From Faecalibacterium prausnitzii (GTDB taxonomy: Bacteria; Bacillota; Clostridia; Oscillospirales; Ruminococcaceae), in assembly GCA_004558805.1 (NCBI GenBank), contig SFDE01000010.1:1-64000 (forward strand): a stretch of 64,000 bases of DNA, written 5' to 3'. The notes under the pieces were generated by a model. That model saw only the letters and a program-made list of their open reading frames with translations, searched no databases and had not been told where the DNA came from. The stretch's first letter is position 1, and the number at the start of each line of letters is the position of its first letter. A program made the translations under genes and the position numbers. This document shows, in pieces, positions 41,418 to 49,553 of the stretch.

Positions 41418-42737
41418 TCAGTAGCGTTCCACGCCGTCTCTGGTCACCAGTGCGTATACCAGCGGAGCCTCCTCCGGCTTCTCTGCGCCGTACACAAGAC
41501 CGCTGCGGTACTCTGCGGCAGCCGCCTCGAACTTGTCCGCTGCGCCGTAGAAGGTAGCAAGACTCTCGCCCTTGTGGACGTAGTCTCCCCGCTTTTTGTG
41601 CAGCACGATGCCGGCGGCAAAGTCCAGGGGATCTCCCTTCTTCTGGCGTCCCGCACCCAGCAGCACACTGGCGGAACCGATCTTCTCGGCGTCGTTGGCG
41701 GTGATGTAGCCCTCCTGCTCTGCCAGCAGCTCGTAGCTGGCGGCGGGCTGAGCAAAGAGGCTGCAATCCTCCAGCACCCGGACATCTCCGCCCTGTGCCG
41801 CAAACATCTCCTTGCACTTGGCAAAGGCGGAACCATCTGCGATGGTCTTTTCTGCCATGGCACGGCACTGCTCCGGAGTGCCCCGGTCTGCCAGCACCAG
41901 CATATTGGTGGCAAGCTGCAGACACACCTCCGTAAGGTCTGCCGGACCCTTGCCCTTCAGCACGTCCATGCTCTCCATGACCTCAAGACTGTTGCCGATG
42001 TTATGACCCAGCGGGGTATCCATATCGGTGATCATTGCCGCCACCCGGCGTCCGTGGTGGGTGCCGATGGACACCATCAGCTTTGCCAGCCGGATGCTGT
42101 CCTCCACCGTTTTCATAAAGGCACCGGTGCCGGTGGTGACGTCCAGCAGGATAGCGTCGGAGCCGGAGGCAAGCTTTTTGGACATGATGCTGGATGCGAT
42201 CAGGGGGATGCAGCTCACGGTGGCAGTCACATCCCGCAGGGCGTACATCTTTTTATCCGCCACGGCAATGCCCTCGCTCTGCCCGATGACCGACAGACCC
42301 ATGCGGTTCACCTGTGCAAAGAACTCCTCCTGCGACAGGGCGGTCTTTGTGCCGGGGACGCTCTCCATCTTGTCGATGGTGCCGCCGGTGTGACCCAGAC
42401 CTCTGCCGCTCATCTTGGCGATCTTGACACCACACGCCGCCACGATGGGGGCAATGACCAGCGTGGTCTTGTCGCCTACGCCGCCGGTGGAATGCTTGTC
42501 CACTTTGATGCCGGGAATGGGCGAAAGATCCACCATGACGCCGCTGTGTGCCATCACATCCGTAAGCTCTGCGGTCTCCTCGTCGGTCATGCCCCGGAGA
42601 TAGACCGCCATCATCCATGCCGCCATCTGGTAGTCCGCCACGTCTCCGCTGACAAAACCGTTGACGATGGTCTCCAGCTCTTCCCGGCTGTGGGTGCCGC
42701 CATCCCGCTTTTTTGCGATCAGATCATAAATGCGCAT
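41418..42737 (-). CDS. pdp: Pyrimidine-nucleoside (thymidine/uridine) phosphorylase
   Basis: 439 residues. The family signature is near residue 80: KHSTGGVGDKTTLVIAP binds phosphate, and MSGRGLGHTGGTIDKMES follows. It cleaves uridine, thymidine or deoxyuridine with phosphate, releasing (deoxy)ribose-1-phosphate for deoB or pgm. It lies downstream of a nucleoside transporter but has its own promoter and terminator. Confidence 0.95.
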   Translation of the reverse strand: MRIYDLIAKKRDGGTHSREELETIVNGFVSGDVADYQMAAWMMAVYLRGMTDEETAELTDVMAHSGVMVDLSPIPGIKVDKHSTGGVGDKTTLVIAPIVAACGVKIAKMSGRGLGHTGGTIDKMESVPGTKTALSQEEFFAQVNRMGLSVIGQSEGIAVADKKMYALRDVTATVSCIPLIASSIMSKKLASGSDAILLDVTTGTGAFMKTVEDSIRLAKLMVSIGTHHGRRVAAMITDMDTPLGHNIGNSLEVMESMDVLKGKGPADLTEVCLQLATNMLVLADRGTPEQCRAMAEKTIADGSAFAKCKEMFAAQGGDVRVLEDCSLFAQPAASYELLAEQEGYITANDAEKIGSASVLLGAGRQKKGDPLDFAAGIVLHKKRGDYVHKGESLATFYGAADKFEAAAAEYRSGLVYGAEKPEEAPLVYALVTRDGVERY

Positions 42738-42774
42738 CGTTCCATGCTCCTATTCGTATGACTATTATAGCTTT

Positions 42775-42802
42775 AGTATAGCAAAACTCTCCTCAAAATC
42801 AA
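42775..42802 (-). promoter_or_regulatory. Promoter of the pyrimidine phosphorylase gene
   Basis: Minus strand TTGATT, 16-base spacer, TATACT; a second TATAAT-like box (42764-42769) lies closer. ATTTGTGCA sits about 25-30 bases upstream (see nucleoside regulon finding). Confidence 0.6.
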
Positions 42803-42834
42803 TATACATTCTGTGGACTTTTGCTAAATTTGTG

Positions 42835-42872
42835 CAAAAAAGGGCGCAGCCGCCCCGAAAAGCAGCTGCGCC
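42835..42872 (-). terminator. Terminator of the nucleoside ABC transporter operon
   Basis: Minus strand GGCGCAGC...GCTGCGCC hairpin followed by CTTTTTTG, just after the last permease gene. Confidence 0.85.
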
Positions 42873-42890
42873 AGGTGTCGTCTTTCCTCC

Positions 42891-43808
42891 TCAGCGGGAG
42901 CCCTTGTCGTAGGGGATGCCCTCCGCCTTGGGTGCCATGCTGTTCTTGGAAGTAAAGGCAAGAATGACCATGGATGCCACAAAGGGCATCATGTTGTAGA
43001 TGTTGCTGGACCAGTGCAGCTGTGCCAAGAAGGTGGAGTCCGCAATGTTTGCCAGACTCTTGAACACTGCAAAGAACATTGCTGCGCCGCAGATGTGGAA
43101 AGGCTTCCACTGACCAAAGATCATAACTGCCAGCGCAAGGAAGCCTGCACCTGCAACGCCCACCTCAAAGTTCCAGGTCTGCACCGGGGGCACGATGTAT
43201 GCCATGCCGCCGACGGCACCCAGAGCACCGGACAGCAGCACGCCTGCATAGCGCATCTTGTACACATTGATGCCCACGGAGTCCGCAGCCTGAGGATGCT
43301 CGCCGCAGGCACGGAGACGCAGACCGAAGCGGGTCTTATACAGCAGGATAAAGCTGATAACCAGCAGCACAAAGCCCAACGGCACGAAGACGCTCATTTC
43401 CAGCCCGCCTACGGTGAACAGGAACGCCTTGTTGGAGTAGTTCAGCTTGGCGCTGCCGCTGGTGCTGAAGTACTTGGCGATGACCACCGCAATGGCGGTG
43501 GCAAGCAGGTTCAGTGCGGTGCCGCCGATGGTCTGGTCCGCCTTGAGGTTGATGGAGGCAAAGGCAAGCAGCAGGCTGTACACCATACCTGCCAGCGCCG
43601 CCGCAAGGATGGAAAGCAGCACCACAAGGTACGTCGGCATCCCTGCAGGCAGCATGGTCAGGGTAAGGACACCTGCCACGCCGCCGATGACCATGATGCC
43701 TTCCAGCGCAATGTTGATGATGCCGGAGTGTTCGCTGAACATACCGCCCAGTGCCACCATCATCAGCACGATGCCGTACAGCAGAGTATATTTGATCAGA
43801 AGCAGCAT
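42891..43808 (-). CDS. Nucleoside ABC transporter permease (second)
   Basis: 305 residues with about nine membrane helices; the segment SGIINIALEGIMVIGGV is the family motif of BMP-type nucleoside permeases (branched-chain/ribose type). It pairs with the permease at 43810 to form the channel. The ATG at 43808 starts inside the upstream stop region (the genes overlap by a few bases), with GGAGGG nine bases away. Confidence 0.92.
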   Translation of the reverse strand: MLLLIKYTLLYGIVLMMVALGGMFSEHSGIINIALEGIMVIGGVAGVLTLTMLPAGMPTYLVVLLSILAAALAGMVYSLLLAFASINLKADQTIGGTALNLLATAIAVVIAKYFSTSGSAKLNYSNKAFLFTVGGLEMSVFVPLGFVLLVISFILLYKTRFGLRLRACGEHPQAADSVGINVYKMRYAGVLLSGALGAVGGMAYIVPPVQTWNFEVGVAGAGFLALAVMIFGQWKPFHICGAAMFFAVFKSLANIADSTFLAQLHWSSNIYNMMPFVASMVILAFTSKNSMAPKAEGIPYDKGSR

Positions 43809-43809
43809 A

Positions 43810-44979
43810 TCATTCGCCCTCCTTTTTGGTGGTCTTTGCTTCGGCGGGAGAAGGTTCCGCATTCACATTGGTCTTATCTGCATTTTTGAACAGCAGTGCG
43901 TGGATCTTGCCACGGAACAGCATGGAGAATGCACACAGATAGATGATGATGCCGCTGATCAGGTCGGAGATCTCGGTGGGATAGTACTTGGTGGACAGGA
44001 AGGAGCCGCCGACCGAGATATGGGAGATGAACAGCGCCGAGAAAATGGTACCGATGGGGTTGGAACTTGCCAGCAGTGCCACCGAAATGCCGTTGAAGCC
44101 CATGGTAGGCAGGCTGGTGGAGTTCAGGGGGTTCCACTGGGACACGTTGGACAGGTAGTAGAGACCTGCACCGAAGCCTGCCAGCGCACCGGCGATCGCC
44201 ATGGAGAGGATGATGTTCTTCTTCTCGTTGATGCCGGCGTACCGGGCGGCGTTCTTGTTGAGACCCACCGCCTTCAGCTCATAGCCAAAGGTGGTCCGGT
44301 TGAGCACCACCCACACCAGAATTGCCACCACCGCTGCAAGGAAGATGGCAATGGTGGTACTGTTGGTCTGGAACAGCTTGTTCAGCCCCAGATCCGGGAT
44401 CAGTGCCTTGGAAAGCGCCGGATCCTTGCTCAGGTTCAAGGTGCGGGTGTTCCGCACATCGTACATGGGACCGGTGCCGTTCTGGTAGATCAGTTCGTTT
44501 ACCAGATACAAGCCGATCCAGTTGAACATAATGGAGGTGATGACCTCATTGATGTTGAAGTATGCCTTAAAGAAGCCCGGGATGGCACCCCAGATGCCGC
44601 CCAGAATGGTGGCCGCCAGCAGGCAGACGAACCAGGGCAGCTTCAGCATGATGGCGCAGTACAGGGCACCAAAGGCACCCAGCGTGTACTGACCTGCTGC
44701 ACCGATGTTGAACAGACCGGTCTTAAAGGCAAATGCCACCGAGAGACCTGTCATGATCAGAGGCGCTGCGTTTGCCAGCTCCTTGCCCACACCGTAGGGG
44801 GCATCGTGGAAGCCGCCCTTGATGATGCGCACAAAGCCATCGTTCCACGCATGGGCGGGGTTGATCGCCAGCAGAACCAGAAAACCCACCAGCAGACCGA
44901 TCAGGATGCACAACAGCGCCGCCAGCACGCTGGTGATGGAGCTGTTGAGGCTGCCATGGGAAAGTTTTTTCTTATTCAT
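43810..44979 (-). CDS. Nucleoside ABC transporter permease (first)
   Basis: 389 residues, about ten membrane helices, with the LFNIGAAGQYTLGAFGA motif of BMP-type transporter permeases. It has a longer N-terminus than its partner and a charged C-terminal tail. Its ATG overlaps the ATPase stop. It is the second gene of the operon ATPase-permease-permease. Confidence 0.92.
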   Translation of the reverse strand: MNKKKLSHGSLNSSITSVLAALLCILIGLLVGFLVLLAINPAHAWNDGFVRIIKGGFHDAPYGVGKELANAAPLIMTGLSVAFAFKTGLFNIGAAGQYTLGAFGALYCAIMLKLPWFVCLLAATILGGIWGAIPGFFKAYFNINEVITSIMFNWIGLYLVNELIYQNGTGPMYDVRNTRTLNLSKDPALSKALIPDLGLNKLFQTNSTTIAIFLAAVVAILVWVVLNRTTFGYELKAVGLNKNAARYAGINEKKNIILSMAIAGALAGFGAGLYYLSNVSQWNPLNSTSLPTMGFNGISVALLASSNPIGTIFSALFISHISVGGSFLSTKYYPTEISDLISGIIIYLCAFSMLFRGKIHALLFKNADKTNVNAEPSPAEAKTTKKEGE

Positions 44980-46520
44980 TTATTCTCGCTCTCCTTTCCC
45001 TGCTTCCGTGCGCCTGCCATATACAGACCCAGTTCCTGCACGGTGGTGGTCTTGGGGTCAAACTCGCCTACGATCTCACCCTCGTACATCACCAGAATGC
45101 GGTCCGAAAGGTTCATGACCTCGTCCAGTTCCAGACTTACCAGCAGGACCGCCTTGCCCTTATCTCGCTCCGCAACGATCTGCCTGTGGATATACTCGAT
45201 GGCACCCACGTCCAGACCACGGGTGGGCTGCACTGCCACCAGCAGATCCGGATCCCGGTCCATCTCACGGGCGATGATCGCCTTCTGCTGGTTGCCGCCG
45301 GACATGCTGCGGACGATGGTGGAACTGCCCTGACCGCTGCGGACGTCGTACTGGGCAATGAGCTTGTCGGAGTACTCCCGCACCTTGTCGGACCGGATGA
45401 AGCCGCCCTTCTGGAACTCCGGCTGCCAGTAGCGCTGGAGCACCATGTTGTTTTCCAGCGTGTAATCCAGCACCAGACCGTGCTTGTGGCGGTCCTCCGG
45501 GATGTGGCTCATGCCGTCCTTGGAGCGCTGACGGATGGATGCACGGGTGATATCCTTGCCGCTGAGGGTGATCTTGCCGCTGGAAAGCTTTTCCAGACCG
45601 GTCAAGCCGTAGACGAGCTCGGTCTGACCGTTGCCCTCGATGCCTGCCAGACAGACGATCTCGCCTGCATGGACCTGAAAACTCACGTCCTTCACCGAGT
45701 CCTTCTTGCGCTGGTCGTTGTGCATGGTGACGCCTTCCACATCCAGCACCACCTTGCCGGGTTCTGCAGGCTTTTTGTCCACCTGCAGCTGAACATCACG
45801 ACCCACCATCATGCGGGAAAGTTCTTCCTTGGTGGTGTTCTGGATGTCCACGGTACCCATATACTTGCCCTTGCGCAGGACGGTGCAGCGGTCTGCCACC
45901 GCCATGATCTCGTTGAGCTTGTGGGTGATAAAGAGGATGGACTTGCCTTCCTTTTTAAAGCCCCGCATGATCTCCATGAGCTCGTCGATCTCCTGAGGGG
46001 TCAGCACTGCCGTAGGCTCGTCAAAGATCAGGATCTCGTTGTCCCGGTACAGCATCTTGAGGATCTCCACACGCTGCTGCATACCCACCGAAATATCGCT
46101 GATGAGGGCATCCGGGTCCACCCGCAGACCGTACTTCTCACTGAGCGCCACTACCTTTTTGCGTGCCTCAGCCTTCTGCAAAAAGCCCATCTTGTTGGGC
46201 TCCACACCCAGAATGATGTTGTCCAGCACACTGAAGCACTCCACCAGCTTAAAGTGCTGATGCACCATGCCGATGCCCAGTGCGTTGGCGTCATTGGGGT
46301 TACGGACTGCCACCTCCTTGCCGTTTTTCAGGATCTTGCCCTGTTCCGGCTGATACAGACCGAACAGCACGCTCATCAGCGTACTTTTGCCGGCGCCGTT
46401 CTCGCCCAGCAGGGCATGTACCTCGCCCTTGCGCAGCTGCAGGGTGATATCATCGTTTGCCTTGATACCAGGAAACTCCTTGGTAATGTGGAGCATCTCG
46501 ATCACAAAATCCTCTGCCAA
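44976..46520 (-). CDS. Nucleoside ABC transporter ATPase (two-domain)
   Basis: 514 residues with two nucleotide-binding halves. The first has a canonical Walker A (GENGAGKST) and DEPTAVLTP; the second has CLAGIEGNGQTELV, a degenerate Walker A, and MSGGNQQKAIIARE, as in ribose/nucleoside import ATPases. The start is probably a TTG at 46520, because AAAGGAGAG lies eight bases upstream; an in-frame GTG and ATG lie just inside. It energises uptake with the BMP lipoprotein encoded upstream. Confidence 0.93.
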   Translation of the reverse strand: MAEDFVIEMLHITKEFPGIKANDDITLQLRKGEVHALLGENGAGKSTLMSVLFGLYQPEQGKILKNGKEVAVRNPNDANALGIGMVHQHFKLVECFSVLDNIILGVEPNKMGFLQKAEARKKVVALSEKYGLRVDPDALISDISVGMQQRVEILKMLYRDNEILIFDEPTAVLTPQEIDELMEIMRGFKKEGKSILFITHKLNEIMAVADRCTVLRKGKYMGTVDIQNTTKEELSRMMVGRDVQLQVDKKPAEPGKVVLDVEGVTMHNDQRKKDSVKDVSFQVHAGEIVCLAGIEGNGQTELVYGLTGLEKLSSGKITLSGKDITRASIRQRSKDGMSHIPEDRHKHGLVLDYTLENNMVLQRYWQPEFQKGGFIRSDKVREYSDKLIAQYDVRSGQGSSTIVRSMSGGNQQKAIIAREMDRDPDLLVAVQPTRGLDVGAIEYIHRQIVAERDKGKAVLLVSLELDEVMNLSDRILVMYEGEIVGEFDPKTTTVQELGLYMAGARKQGKESENK

Positions 46521-46572
46521 TCTGCTCACTCTCCTTTCGTGCCGTAGCGACACCTATTCTATTCTAGTTTTC

Positions 46573-46578
46573 ATTATA
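46573..46578 (-). promoter_or_regulatory. Internal promoter before the transporter ATPase
   Basis: Minus strand TATAAT with a poor -35 (TGTGCA) 17 bases upstream. That hexamer is also the motif seen at other nucleoside-salvage promoters. Confidence 0.55.
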
Positions 46579-46775
46579 CCTGATTTCGGTCCTTTTGCAC
46601 ATCACTTTTTCATTTTTTGTCGAAAAGTACATACAATAGTATTACTTTTATGGCATATTGCCAAGTTTACAGCTCTTTTCCTCTGTGGTTTGCCGCTTCT
46701 GCCAAACCACAGCCGCCACTTTGAAAAAGCTTTTCGATATTGCCGCCCCGCCGCACCGGCTGCGGGTGCAGCCTC

Positions 46776-46819
46776 CAAAAACAAAAACAGGGTGCCCGCC
46801 TGCATGGACACCCTGTTTT
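46776..46819 (-). terminator. Terminator after the BMP lipoprotein gene
   Basis: Minus strand AACAGGGTG pairs with CACCCTGTT, followed by TTTGTTTTT. Together with a second hairpin (46846-46879, no T-run), it fills the 380-base gap before the ATPase gene; I see no gene in it. Confidence 0.85.
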
Positions 46820-46900
46820 GGAATTTAGTAATTCATTATTTCTCACGCCGCAGCCGGACACAAATGCCGGACTGCAGCGGTGAAAACATTTGAACTGCGC

Positions 46901-48079
46901 TTAGACGATGTAGGTCACGTTGGTGAACTCGCTGACGGTGGGCTTGGTAGCGTCGTCGGAACTGTTGTCCACGGTGATTTCGCCGGAAGCGATCTTGCTC
47001 TTGAGAGCCTCGTAGTCCTCCACGGTGAAGGTCTTGAAGTTCCAGCTGCCGTCAGCAGTGGGCAGACCGATGTAGTCGCCGTCCTCCAGACCGAAGTTGC
47101 CGTTGGTGGCAGCGATCTGGCTCCACTCGCCCGCCTCAATGTCGGACAGAGCGGTAGCAACAGACTCGCTCAGACCCTTCATGGCAGAGGTGACGAAGGG
47201 GTTGTATGCGTAGCCGTCCTTCTCAACGCCGTTGACACCGATGTAGTTCTGGTCAACGTCAACGCCCACAACGTAGCCGTTGTTCTTCAGAGCAGCCTCA
47301 ACAGCAGAGGTGTAGATGCCACCGCCGCAGGCAAAGACGATCTGGGTGCCGTTGGCATACCAGCCCTCCATACGGGAGGTGATGTTGGCATCGCCGTAGA
47401 ACTGACCGCCGTAGAAGTAGTTGATGTCGATGTTGGTGCCCAGCTCCTTAGCAGCGGCGTCTGCGCCCTGCACGTAGCCGTAGCCGTAACGGATAACAGC
47501 GGGAACAGCCATGCCGCCCAGGAAGCCCAGCTTGGTGTAGCCGTCCTTAACAACGGCGTAGCCTGCCAGATAACCTGCCTGCTCTTCCTTAAAGGTGATG
47601 CAGTAGCAGTTGGCGGGGATGGCATCGGTGCCAATATCGCCCTGGGTCACATCGATGGCGATGAACTTGACATCGGGGTACTGCTCAGCTGCCCATGCCA
47701 GAGAAGCGCCGTACAGGTAGCCCACGCAGACGATAACATCAGCGCCGTCGTTGACAGCCTGACGGATCATGGTCTCACGATCCTCGTCAGAAGCATCAGC
47801 CTCAGGGATGTAGTACTGGCAGTTGTCGCCCATGTAGCTGGAAACAGCAGACCAGCAAGCCTGGTTGAAGCTCTCGTCATCAATGGTGCCGGTATCGCAG
47901 GTCAGAGCCACCTTTACGATCTTTTCTGCGCCATCAGCGGTAGAAGCAGCAGCAGAGGATGCTGCGGAGGAAGCGGTAGAGGATGCAGTGCTGGAAGAAG
48001 AACCACCGCAGGCAGTCAGAGCAGCGGCTGCGGCTACAGCACCTGCAACCGCCAGAAAGTTACGACGAGAAATCTTCAT
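46901..48079 (-). CDS. BMP-family nucleoside-binding lipoprotein
   Basis: 392 residues. A lipobox LTAC places the lipid on Cys24; SRRNFLAVAG ahead of it resembles a twin-arginine motif. A Ser/Ala-rich spacer follows, then a Bmp fold (ALTCDTGTIDDESFNQACW, GADVIVCVGYLYG, DVTQGDIG). It captures nucleosides outside the membrane and hands them to the permeases encoded downstream. It has a strong promoter and its own terminator, so it is likely made in excess. Confidence 0.93.
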   Translation of the reverse strand: MKISRRNFLAVAGAVAAAAALTACGGSSSSTASSTASSAASSAAASTADGAEKIVKVALTCDTGTIDDESFNQACWSAVSSYMGDNCQYYIPEADASDEDRETMIRQAVNDGADVIVCVGYLYGASLAWAAEQYPDVKFIAIDVTQGDIGTDAIPANCYCITFKEEQAGYLAGYAVVKDGYTKLGFLGGMAVPAVIRYGYGYVQGADAAAKELGTNIDINYFYGGQFYGDANITSRMEGWYANGTQIVFACGGGIYTSAVEAALKNNGYVVGVDVDQNYIGVNGVEKDGYAYNPFVTSAMKGLSESVATALSDIEAGEWSQIAATNGNFGLEDGDYIGLPTADGSWNFKTFTVEDYEALKSKIASGEITVDNSSDDATKPTVSEFTNVTYIV

Positions 48080-48121
48080 AAGAAACTCTCCTTTTATTTA
48101 AAAAATTGCGTCAAATGAATA

Positions 48122-48143
48122 AAATGTGCACAAATGCACATTT
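48122..48143. promoter_or_regulatory. Operator-like palindrome in the BMP gene leader
   Basis: AAATGTGCA and its exact inverse TGCACATTT are separated by four bases, directly downstream of the predicted transcription start of the lipoprotein gene. This is the typical place and form for a repressor site. Confidence 0.6.
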
Positions 48144-48152
48144 GCTGGCTCA

Positions 48153-48181
48153 AGTATAACGGCAAGAGGTGACAGATGCAA
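48153..48181 (-). promoter_or_regulatory. Promoter of the BMP lipoprotein gene
   Basis: Minus strand TTGCAT, 17-base spacer, TATACT; predicted start near 48146. Confidence 0.8.
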
Positions 48182-48275
48182 GCACTTTCTGATTACAAAA
48201 TCTTTACAAAAAATTTCATGTGGGTTCCCTTAAAGTGATGCTTATTTCATAAAACCCCGGGAGCTCCGGCACAGC

Positions 48276-48728
48276 TCACCGCTGCTCCACTGCGCTGTTG
48301 CCAGCCACGTTGGAGGGTCCAAAGCCAAAGGGCAGCAGCTGGTCCATGCTGCGCTCGATAAAGTCCTCCGGACTTTTTGCCATGATAACGTTGAGTTCCG
48401 GTCCCCCAAACTCAAACAGCGCCTGACGGCACACCCCGCAGGGGGAGGTGATCTGCCGGTTTACTTCGCCCCGGCGGCTGCCCACCACGGCGATGTCGGT
48501 GAATTTGGTCACCCCGTCCGCCACCGCCTTGAACAGGGCGGTGCGCTCGGCGCAGCTGGTGGGGGTAAAGGCGGCATTCTCCACATTGCAGCCGGTGTAG
48601 ATCCGTCCATCCGCTGCCCGCAGCGCCGCTCCCACCATGAAATCCGAGTAGGGCACATACGCCTTTTCCCGGGCGGCAAGCGCCATGCGGATCAGCTCTT
48701 TCTTTTCTTCCAGCGTCAGGTTGGTCAT
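48276..48728 (-). CDS. cdd: Cytidine deaminase
   Basis: 150 residues, slightly longer than the usual 130-136 through a C-terminal tail. Zinc ligands and catalytic Glu: the TSCAERTALFKA block and the SPCGVCRQALFEF pair. It converts (deoxy)cytidine to (deoxy)uridine, which the pyrimidine phosphorylase then cleaves. The ATG at 48728 follows GGAGG. It lies 30 bases beyond the deoD terminator. Confidence 0.94.
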   Translation of the reverse strand: MTNLTLEEKKELIRMALAAREKAYVPYSDFMVGAALRAADGRIYTGCNVENAAFTPTSCAERTALFKAVADGVTKFTDIAVVGSRRGEVNRQITSPCGVCRQALFEFGGPELNVIMAKSPEDFIERSMDQLLPFGFGPSNVAGNSAVEQR

Positions 48729-48751
48729 AGATGGTATCCTCCTTTTCCGGG

Positions 48752-48795
48752 TCAAAAACGGCGCAGTCCCCCGCTGGTATGGGAGACTGCGCCGT
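48752..48795 (-). terminator. deoD terminator
   Basis: Minus strand ACGGCGCAGTC pairs with GACTGCGCCGT, followed by TTTTTGAC; it lies between deoD and cdd. Confidence 0.87.
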
Positions 48796-48802
48796 ATCGC
48801 TC

Positions 48803-49522
48803 TTAGTATTCTGCGCCCAGAGCCACCTTCATCATGTCGGTAAAGCTCTTCTGACGCTGCTCGGCGGTGGTGATCTCCGGCGAGACAAAGCTGTCCGAAA
48901 TGGTCAGCAGGCAGGCGGCGTTCTTGCCCAGCACCTGAGCATTGGCAAACAGGGCAAAGCTTTCCATCTCCACGCACAGGCAGCCCTTTTCGTCCCGCAG
49001 CTTTTCCCAGTAGGTGGGCTTGTCATCGGAGGGCTGACGGTAGAACACATCGGAGGAGTGGATGTTGCCCTCGATGAGGGGGATGCCCTGCTTTGCGGCA
49101 GAGGCACGGAGCTTTTCGTTCAGCGCTGCACTGGGCAGGGTCACATCTCCTGCAAAGCCGCTCTGGACCCGGGCGTAGTTGCTCTCGCTGACTGCGCCGG
49201 TGGCAAGCACCGTGTCAAAGAGCTTTGCCTTGGAGGTGTAGCTGCCGGCAGAGCCGATGCGGACGATATTCTCCACGTCATAGAACTTGAACAGCTCATA
49301 GGAATAGATGCCGATGGAGGGCATACCCATGCCGCTGCCCATGACGCTGATGGGGCGTCCCTCGTAGGTGCCGGTAAAGCCCAGCATCCCACGGACGCCG
49401 GTCACCTGACGCACATCCTTGAGGAAGGTATCGGCAATAAACTTGGCACGCAGAGGGTCACCGGGCATAAGGACCGTCTTGGCGAAGTCACCCTTTTCCG
49501 CGCTGATGTGAGGGGTAGACAT
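48803..49522 (-). CDS. deoD: Purine nucleoside phosphorylase (DeoD-type)
   Basis: 239 residues, full length. MPGDPLRAKFIA near the start, the hexameric PNP signature GSGMGMPSIGIYSYEL, and the base-binding CVEMESFALF and SDSF motifs are present. It phosphorolyses purine (deoxy)nucleosides. The ATG follows AAAGGAGAG. Confidence 0.95.
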   Translation of the reverse strand: MSTPHISAEKGDFAKTVLMPGDPLRAKFIADTFLKDVRQVTGVRGMLGFTGTYEGRPISVMGSGMGMPSIGIYSYELFKFYDVENIVRIGSAGSYTSKAKLFDTVLATGAVSESNYARVQSGFAGDVTLPSAALNEKLRASAAKQGIPLIEGNIHSSDVFYRQPSDDKPTYWEKLRDEKGCLCVEMESFALFANAQVLGKNAACLLTISDSFVSPEITTAEQRQKSFTDMMKVALGAEY

Positions 49523-49553
49523 AAGATCATCTCTCCTTTTATCTTATCATAAT

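Noticed and set aside
48729..48977. An 83-residue N-terminal extension of cytidine deaminase
   Set aside because: It covers the deoD terminator and lies out of frame in deoD; the ATG at 48728 follows GGAGG.
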